Source: Diphasiastrum complanatum (taxonomy: Eukaryota > Streptophyta > Lycopodiopsida > Lycopodiales > Lycopodiaceae). Taken from it: a stretch of 64,000 nucleotides of DNA. The stretch is from contig CM055114.1 in assembly GCA_029204225.1 (NCBI GenBank), forward strand, positions 15,061,624 through 15,125,623. Direction: 5' to 3'. Positions 56,505-64,000 of the stretch are shown piece after piece; position 1 is the first letter of the stretch; every line of letters begins with the position of its first letter. The notes under the pieces were generated by a model, which saw only the letters and a list, made by a program, of their open reading frames with translations, was not told where the DNA came from and did not search any database. The translations under genes were made by a program, and so were the position numbers.

Positions 56505-56569
56505 TGTTGTAAAGTTGACTCAGGTGCACCAAGATGCCCTGTAAGACTCTAAGGGGTGACACTCCCTAA
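56505..56569 (+). repeat. Family A LTR start, 65-bp fragment
   Basis: TGTTGTAAAGTTGACTCAGG to CACTCCCTAA matches the first 65 bp of the family A LTR with a few differences. The rest is missing and the following sequence is unrelated. It is the only family A or B trace outside the 8.8-52 kb nest. Confidence 0.85.
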
Positions 56570-56915
56570 CTCCTCTACTGTCCAAATAGGAACAATAGTT
56601 AATCTGTATATAGGTCGTGCTAAATTCGCAAAGAAGATAATAAAAATTTGATAGACCAAATTTGGCAGATTTGATCGATTTTTGTTATTTTCTCTGATAT
56701 CTCAGATCCAAATGGATCTTAAGATTGGTGATCAGAATAGTTTTTCCTGTTTAATAATCAGATTAGATTTCAAACAAGCAAATCCACTCAAATCAGGCAT
56801 AATCAATCCCAAACTAACTCTAAAATGCAGATTTAACACTATTCATGCCACGACAAGATGCCTAATGCAAGCTAACCATCAACCAAACATGTTGCAAACT
56901 GAAAAATTGGCGTAG
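56570..56915. other. Unassigned, possible internal start of a minus-strand element
   Basis: No coding signal. If the primer site at 56916-56934 is genuine, this is the untranslated leader of that element, read on the minus strand. Confidence 0.3.
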
Positions 56916-56934
56916 CTCCCCGGCAACGGCGCCA
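56916..56934 (-). other. Primer-binding-site-like sequence (TGGCGCCGTTGCCGGGGAG)
   Basis: The minus strand reads TGGCGCCGTTGCCGGGGAG four bases after a possible LTR end (CTCACTACA, ATTT spacer). This word is a familiar primer site of plant Ty3/gypsy elements (tRNA-Asp type as I recall it). It implies a minus-oriented element with its 5' LTR just above 56939 and its body at lower coordinates, where I find no coding remnant. Confidence 0.65.
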
Positions 56935-56938
56935 AAAT

Positions 56939-57658
56939 TGTAGTGAGTTTCTTTCCTTGCCTAATTTGAATCCAAGGTCTAGTCAATCTAGCATCAAAGA
57001 GACGGAGTTAGTTGTCACGCGTAGGTTCATTGATGAGAGCGATAGTATAGTTCAGATTTCAACATGAATGGGGGATCTAACACTAACATCCATTAACACT
57101 AAGCATTAACACTACATCCATTAACCCTAAATCTACAACAATGATAGAAACTTACTCTTCTCTCTCACAAAAAGCATAAGAAATAGCAATCCCAATAATG
57201 ATCAGATCCAACAATTAGCAAAATCCAAAGAAAGCAGAAATGGAGGAAAAGAAAGTAAGAGCAAGGGCATTCATCAATCCATTTCTAAAGAGAACCAATC
57301 TGCTTTATTGAAATGAGGAAATGAACATGAGGAGCAACTCGAGTTGGTCCCTTTTTATAGTAGAGAGGAGGACCTTGGCCTCTGAATCCTATTGGTCCAG
57401 TCTTGCCTCTCTTTTTATTCAAATTTAAAAAAGTGTGAGAACCATCAAAATTGGAGGGAAATCCAACTTTATTCACTAACTTGACATTTAGGCCCTACGA
57501 CATTAAAAGTCCCGCAAAAAGGCCTAAAGTCCTTTTATTAACTTTTAACTAATCAATCAAATAACTATGTGGTCATTGGGTTGGACTTACACACGCAGGG
57601 TGCCAAATCCCTCTCGTCGAAATAAGAAAGTATTGTATAAGTTAATCATTGCTATTTT
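56939..57658 (-). repeat. Possible LTR between primer-site-like and polypurine-like sequences
   Basis: The lower end (TGTAGTGAG on the plus strand) is set by the primer-like site. An upper end near 57658 is suggested by a purine tract GAGGGAGAGAG (minus strand) behind the copia RT, but the expected TG is not perfect there (TTAAAATAG). The stretch could be one LTR or two adjoining partial ones. Low confidence in the extent. Confidence 0.35.
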
Positions 57659-57752
57659 AACTCTCTCCCTCAATGATCAACGTCTCTTTTTAAGTAGAGT
57701 TTACTCTATTCATGGAACATACCTCCATGATAGTATTACAAGTAAAGGCTTT

Positions 57753-59030
57753 TTACATGACCAGGTCTAAGCCAAGTTTGGCTCTAAAAGTCTTAAACTT
57801 TTCTTTACTTAAAACTTTTGTAAATATATCAGCAACTTGTAATAACGTAGAACAATGTACAATACTTATATCTTCAGATTGTAACTTTTCACGCACAAAG
57901 TGATATTTTATTTCAATATGTTTTGTCCTTGCGTGAAAGATAGGATGTTTAGCCAATTGTATTCCACTTTGACTGTCACAAAAAATAACAATGGGATTTA
58001 CCTGTTTCATGCCAATCTCACATAACAACTTACGTAGCCAAACAACTTCCTAGGTAGCAGAACTCAACGCTTTATATTCGGCTTCTATGGAAGAAAGAGA
58101 AATAATATCTTGCTTCTTGCTAGACCATGAAAAACAACCGCTACCAAAATTGAAGGCATAACCTGTTGTTGACTTTCTATCATCTATACTTCCTGCCCAA
58201 TCAGCATCAACAACCTTGCAACTTAGGTAAAACACTTTGTCTTTTGTAGATTAGACCAAAGTTAGGTGTACCTTTCACATACCTCAAAATCCTTTTTGCA
58301 GCTTTCCAATGGTCCATAGTGGGTGATGACATGAATTGGCTAATCAAACTTACATCATAGCAGATATCAGAGATATCAAACTTCCAACTAGTTGACGAAA
58401 TAGTGTAGCATCAACATGTGCACTATCATCAATACGAGATAATAACTTACCAGCTTCGTAAGGGGTGATGGAAGGTTTGCACTATGTCATGTGAAATCTC
58501 TCCAATATCTCGCCCACATACTTGTTTTGACATAACCTGATATCACTGCTAGTTTGCCATACTTCGACACCCAAGCAATAGTGCATAAGATCTAAATCTG
58601 TCATCTCAAATTGCTTACATAAGTTGGCTTTGATAGAACGAGTGAGGTTCTCATCATTGCCCGTGATAATGATATCATCAACATAAAGTACAATCAAGGC
58701 AATGTTGTCATCATTTATAAGAACATAAAGGTTTGGATCTAAATTTGTTCTTACAAACCCATGAGAAAGAAAGTAACTGTCAATGCGTCCATACCATGCG
58801 TGTGGCGCTTGCTTAAGGCCATAAAATGCTTTATGTAGTTTACATACCTTCTGTTCTTGCCCTTTTTCCATGAACCCCTACGGTTGGACCATGTAAACTT
58901 CTTCCTCTAAGTCACCATTAAAAAATACAAACTTCACATCCATTTGATGGATCTTCCACCCAAAATGAGATGCTAAGGCAATGATAAGGCGTAGCGTAGT
59001 CCACTTAGCCACTGGAGACCAACAAACTTT
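57753..59030 (-). pseudogene. Ty1/copia reverse transcriptase and RNase H
   Basis: On the minus strand from about 59030: KWTTLRLIIALASHFGWKIH, then QMDVKFVFFNGDLEEEVYMV (RT block with catalytic Asp), VCKLHKAFYGLKQAPHAWYG and VLYVDDIIITGNDEN (YVDD box), and GRIDSYFLSHGF between them. RNase H: DADWAGSIDDRKSTTGYAFN, SLSSIEAEYKALSSAT, CDSQSGIQLAKHPIFHARTK, HIEIKYHFVREKL and VADIFTKVLSKEKF. The order is that of copia pol. Stops or shifts near 58880, 58480, 58240 and 58040. Upstream integrase and gag are not seen above 59030. Confidence 0.88.
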
Positions 59031-60401
59031 GAATCGCAAATGTTCATAATGCCACTTTGGTAATCCGTAAAGCCAAAACAGATACTCTAATAATTACTTG
59101 GTCTTTACCCAAATAATCATAGTCAATTTGAAAAGATGGCCAGTCATTACCAAAATTCCACCATCTTGTTTATTCATCCGGAGTAATCTACCAATCACAA
59201 TCCTTTCTTATGGATTAGGTATATCCTAGAATCTGAGTTATGATTCACCAATCTCAACTCTCCAGACTCCCGAGATCATACCATATCATAAGAGTACATC
59301 ATGAGAGTGCATTACAATTCTTAAAAGACACATGAGCTGTTCCAAAAGTCCTTCCCATCTGGGAAGTTTCAGACTTTTCTAACTCACATACGGTGTTTAT
59401 ATAAGGATTGTAAAAAAAAAAAAATGCCCTTACTTTAGACATGGCACAAATTGTCATTCCAGAGTAAGGTTCCCAATCTAGAATACGTCTAGATCTTTCT
59501 CTTAAGTTCTAATCTAGAATAACTTGGGATTTACCGAAACCTCATTACGTGAAGTTCTAACTTTTGGCAACCCACAAATATCCAACTCTCATGAGTCTTC
59601 CGGGATAGCATTCCATCCTTTCCGAACGGGAAAAGATAAGTCCCAAAAGTTCTCGTGTATCCTATTCACACCCATCTGTAAATGAATCCAAAATGACTCA
59701 TAAATGTTGTGACTTATAAGCAATACAACTCAACAATAATATCCATAAGTAAGATTACTATTCTTGATTTTCCACAACTAACTTAGAAGTAACGCTTCTG
59801 ACTCGATTAGTTGTATCAGATTTAGAAAATATATAAATGTCTAGGTGTGGTACCAAAAAATCACTAAATCAATCCTAGGTCAATAAGCAATTCTCAATGA
59901 GAAATTACTATAACCCAGCGAGAAATTGTCTTAAACACAATTCTCATCAATATGCCTATGTACCAACAACTAGTTCATGCATGCAAATAAGCTTAGTTCA
60001 TGGAATACTTTGTAGATCCACAGAATTAAAAGTTTGTACAAAAGGTTTTAATGATCCCACAAAGATTCACTACATAGCATATCTCTACAGATAACTCATA
60101 ATCTGTACACAACACTTTCATAACCGAGAATTCTATAACTTGATTATCCTCTAAGAGAGAATATTTTTCAAAGAGTGCTATTTCACATCCAAAAATCTCA
60201 ATCGAAGATTAATTCAAAAGAATATATTGCTAGCATGAATTTCCTCCCTTGCATTATTCAGTTCACACTGAGATCAAGTTGACTGCTTCTAGCAAGGAAC
60301 AAGTTTCGACAAACCCCCATTTTGCAATAGAATTCCGTGGCTTTGACACAAATCAATCGGACTTGTAATCAGCCACCTTTCTACTGAAGAGACTTTCTAA
60401 T

Positions 60402-60433
<32 letters not shown>

Positions 60434-61724
60434 TCTTCAAACCAGGTATCACTATAATCCATAAAGGATTTCTGTAATAAGGTTTGTCATCTCTAACAGA
60501 TTCCTCCTGAAATCTCTGACAGATGCTTCTCCTTGAGAACTTTTTTTTTTCCTACTTCTCCCCCTTTTTAACAGAAAATGCCACGCATTTCAAAGGGGTG
60601 CATATCATTCCAGATTTGCTATGGGAGAAGTTTCAAGAAAAGATCCGAGAAAATCTTGAAAGCCAAAAAAGTGTTGCATCATTGTAAGCAAATACCAATA
60701 ATGTCCGAACACAAAGACTTAGCCAAAGATTTTTTTCGTTACCAACTTTGAGAATTGACTCGTAAATCAGAAAAAGGAGTTCTTAAATATTTAAGCCAGG
60801 AAAACTGTTTAGAGAAAAACGTCATTAACCATTTTGTGACATCGTCCAAGGTCAACGAGTGATTAAAATTACCTTCCAAGGAATCACAAATTTTTGGGTT
60901 AATAAATGTGCTAAAAAATTTACCAATATATCTTTTACAGGGAAATAGCTTACTGGGTTTCTGTTTTTGTAAATTTGAGATATCCTAAAAAGGGGTCATG
61001 ACCAATATCTCAAATTCCCAACAAAACACCCGTTTTATGACCGATAGTATTTGGCATCATTAAGATTTACGGTTATACTATGGTCAACTGACCCAGTTAG
61101 TTTCAGATCTTTATTTTGGAATCACCTGCGTCCCATACCACAGGTTCTTCCTTCACAAAGGCGCTCCACTTCCTGATCAAAGTGTCAGAAAAAAAGTACA
61201 AATATATGAAGTTCTCGAGAATTATTAACAAATTCATAAAACAATTACAAATCATACATTCTTTCGCCCCTTTTCACAATCTTTACAGTCACCGAAAGGA
61301 TCAAAGTATTCATGTCTTGAGTGACAGATTTAGAAATGGGGAAGAATGAACTGGCTTTTTTTTTGTTCTAAACAACAAACAGTGTTGGTACGCCCACGTC
61401 TTCAAGCACATCAAGAAACAACTTTTTCATTTCATTTTAGTTTTTCCATCCTAAGCTTCTAGGCTATTTCTGGTCGTGCCTGATTCTGAAAAAATGACAC
61501 CTTGGCCAAAAAAAATCCAAGAATTCCCGTTCTTGGTTGCCCACTGCAGTTAATAAAGCGAATAAATATTTCGTCAATTGTGAAAAAATCCTTACGGAAT
61601 TCCTTCAGGAATTTAGCTTAATCACAATTCTATGGGTTCTAACTCTATCACTTGGAGGTTTGATACAAAGCACCGACGAAGTTCGCTTTTTGCTATTCTG
61701 GGATGTTGTGTAGTGACCAACGAT
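59031..61724. other. Unassigned stretch with poly-C tract
   Basis: 2.7 kb without a recognisable gene. Several AT-rich segments, a 12-base A run near 59411, and a homopolymer of 27 C at 60402-60428. Frames are all short. A stretch near 61500-61720 may still belong to the degenerate minus-strand element at 61725-63960. Confidence 0.4.
60402..60428. repeat. Poly-C homopolymer, 27 bases
   Basis: 27 consecutive C between CTTTCTAAT and TAAAATC. Mononucleotide G/C runs of this length are uncommon in plant DNA and prone to sequencing and assembly length errors. Confidence 0.85.
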
Positions 61725-62640
61725 TTATCCAGTCAATAACAACTTTCGGACTTTACTCATCGAAAAAATTTCCGTTTTTAAGCCCAAGTTGTTTTGAATT
61801 AATGGCCTATAATTGTCTAAAATGATTTTGCATTTGGTTGTTTCGGTACTTATAGCTTTTATAAAGTTCCATAACAGTCTCACCCAAGGTTGAGTTGTTA
61901 TAAGATCAGGAATTTCATCATTTTTAGGTGATGCCGGGAAAATTTCCATGAAGACAGGAAAATTATCTCCCCTTACCGGAACTTTACACATAACCCCTTG
62001 CTTTTCTTAACCGAAAAAAAAACACGTTCAGTTAAGAATCATTACGGGTATAATTTCTTTTAATAAAGCAATGTCCAAAAAATGCAATTTTTGCCGACCA
62101 TAAGTCTAAAATTCTATTTCCAAGGCAATGAGCTCACATAGTTCATCATGAACGATTGCATGTATCAAGATACCATCGTTGGTATGCCATCTATTCTTTG
62201 ACTCTTTATTCACATACTGGAATAACGCGTCCATTTGCAAGTTGTTATATTGCATCAACACATAAAAAATCGGTATGCCATTACTACAAAAATATTTAAT
62301 AGTGATGACGATTCTTGTTTATGATGATAGTTGATTAGGTAGCTCCAAAACCATGAAATCTACAGTAAATTGTAGTCTAGCAACTTTGATTTGTACACCA
62401 TTGATATTTCACTTAGGTAGTGTTAAATTTCCATCCGCCATTCTCAACATATGAGTAGAAGATTCCAAGAGTACCAAGTTCTCTTTTTGAACAATATGCA
62501 TTGATAATATATTTATTCCAGCTCCTCCATCAAGAAAACTGTTCATCCTCAGACAATCTTTATAAGTCACTAGCAGTTTAATACATTCAGCATCACTTCA
62601 AACGAAAGATAATATAGGTAACTTCGTTATCGTAGAATCA
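61725..62640 (-). pseudogene. Degenerate retroelement aspartic protease region
   Basis: On the minus strand near 62548: MNSFLDGGAGINILS, then LRMADGNLTLPKWNINGVQI and FTVDFMVLELPNQL. This is the protease pattern of plant gypsy elements (lvDGGSGvNiL...lrmADgs...plG.i..i.v.v....ftv.F.VmdL), with D-G-G in place of the usual D-S/T-G. Downstream, after stops, the 88-codon frame 61991-61725 continues (VPVRGDNFPVFMEIFPASPK, then RLLWNFIKAI) without a recognised domain. No RT is found below it. Confidence 0.5.
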
Positions 62641-64000
62641 CACATTGATAATGCTAATGAGGATTCAACCTTATTAACTTCGATTTTGTTTACAACTTTC
62701 TCTTGTAATTGTTGTTATAAAGTGGTTTGCCATTCCTTCAAATACTTCCAAAAAATTGCATTTTATAAAGTGATGCTCAATTGCATGATATCACCCCATA
62801 TTTCCATGTCAGTTTGGGTTTTTTAAGGAACATGTACTTTAGACATTTGTTGCTCTTCTTCAATTGATTTTTGTACCTCTTTAAACACTTTATGTTGATA
62901 CACATGAATATGATAAGATCCCTGCTTCGTAGAAGATCCCGATTCAGTTAGGTGAGGCATCATGGATGACATTGTTTGATTTTGTTTCTGTGTTCGAGTA
63001 TCTACATAGCTAGTTGTATAGCTCGAACATCAGGTATTTATTTTGGTTTAATTGGAAAATCTTTATAACAATACTCTTTCATACATTGTTCCCAATAGGG
63101 AACATCTATATGCTTTAATGAACAATTCAAACCAATATGTCCAACCTCTCCACATACCTAGCATTTACGATAGTTTGTCATTGGATTTCTTAGATGGAAT
63201 GAATATATATATATATATATATATATTCATTCCATCTATAGATCCTTCTTCGTAAGTCGTAAATGGTAATCTTCCGGTATATTTTTTTCAATATAATAGT
63301 AAGTCTCATTACGATCACATGAATCTACGAACTGAGTAGAATATTTTTTCCTATTCATAGGATTCTTGATAATCAAAGGTACTTTATGTTGTAATGAAGT
63401 ACTAGCTAGTTGTGTTCTTTCTATCCTCACTGGACCTTGCATATGTGTCTACATCTAATTTGATGTTTGAAATGTTAAATTTGCACTTGGTATTTGTAGA
63501 TATACGCATCTTACAGCATGCATCTAGGAATTTCGTGGATTATATCGACACTGATAAGGTTTATGGCTCGTTTCATTGCAAAATATACATGGTTTAGGAG
63601 GTTGAACTCGATAAGTTCGTATATTTGGATATTCATGCTACTATGATTTGCATGACAGTGTGGACATCATATTCCATTTCTTTGCGAATATTGTTGAGCA
63701 TGAGTATTATCACTAGATAACTTCATTATATCCAACTCATTCTACAATTTTCGCATCTCTGTTGTATGATTCCTATTCAACAATTCAATTTGTTACAAAA
63801 ATCTAGTTATTCATCACACCTTTCTCAATCTTCGATGAGTCATCATGATAATCTCTTAGTGATTGGATCATCATCATCATCAAAACATTCATACTCTTCA
63901 TGGATTGTATCATCAATAAGTTGTTTTAAAGACAAATAATCATGTACTAGTCTCAATTCTCTTCGTAAGCATTTTGGTAGTCTCCACTAGATACCAGATC
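62641..64000 (-). pseudogene. Degenerate gag-like region upstream of the protease
   Basis: Same strand as the protease fragment. Readable pieces include YQHKVFKEVQKSIEEEQQMS near 62850, a 68-codon frame at 63236-63442 (LQHKVPLIIKNPMNRKKYST), and a Cys/His-containing piece CPHCHANHSS near 63650 that could be the remains of a zinc knuckle. Heavily interrupted. Identification as gag rests mainly on position, so confidence is low. The element continues beyond the window. Confidence 0.3.
63191..63238. repeat. 48-bp perfect palindrome with (TA)n centre
   Basis: TAGATGGAATGAA, a TA/AT run of about 22 bases, then TTCATTCCATCTA. Both halves of 24 bases are exact reverse complements. The unique arms of 13 bases show that it is more than a simple TA repeat. 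Confidence 0.95.

Overview
The window is a gene-poor stretch of a land-plant nuclear genome. Evidence: chromodomain-bearing Ty3/gypsy elements, Ty1/copia elements, an RTE-like LINE, several (CT/GA)n microsatellites of 50-120 bp, tRNA-iMet-type primer binding sites, and broken fragments of plant genes (an ARABIDILLO-type armadillo-repeat gene and an NT-C2/EEIG1-type coiled-coil gene). The species cannot be named from the sequence. I see no intact host gene, no tRNA or rRNA gene and no CRISPR array. Every protein-coding stretch I recognise is interrupted, truncated or both.

Layout. 1-1575: 3' end of a copia element inserted in a minus-strand LINE. 1576-8415: two old low-copy blocks (A-left 1576-3510, B-left 5437-8415), with an NT-C2 exon between them. 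B-left carries an unrecognised gene fragment and an ARABIDILLO fragment. 8416-37979: a nest of elements. It holds a solo LTR of family B with its target-site duplication, copia gag, gypsy RT and LINE fragments, a 5-kb LTR element of unusual content (family C), several copies of a non-coding LTR family (family B) in both orientations, damaged chromovirus pol segments (family A), older gypsy fragments and microsatellites. 37980-40680 and 51985-53800: blocks B and A again, inverted and in mirror order (B-right, A-right). They are separated by 11 kb of family A and B elements, including the most complete chromovirus at 44728-49584. 53801-64000: microsatellites, a minus-strand copia RT, a degenerate minus-strand gag-protease region, and long stretches with nothing recognisable.

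Two themes run through the window. First, the order A, B, B-inverted, A-inverted implies an old inverted segmental duplication (or two opposite copies of one large element) that later filled with retrotransposons. Second, families A (coding chromovirus) and B (non-coding, LTRs of about 1.2 kb) share LTR ends, a promoter-core block, a polyadenylation signal and parts of the 5' leader. They also recombine repeatedly: A copies sit inside B LTRs, B copies are joined head to head, and A copies have lost gag, RT or integrase. This looks like an autonomous/non-autonomous pair. B carries an array of five stem-loop motifs just downstream of its primer binding site, and C carries a tandemly duplicated, unrecognised protein module. 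These are the two signals I find least explained.
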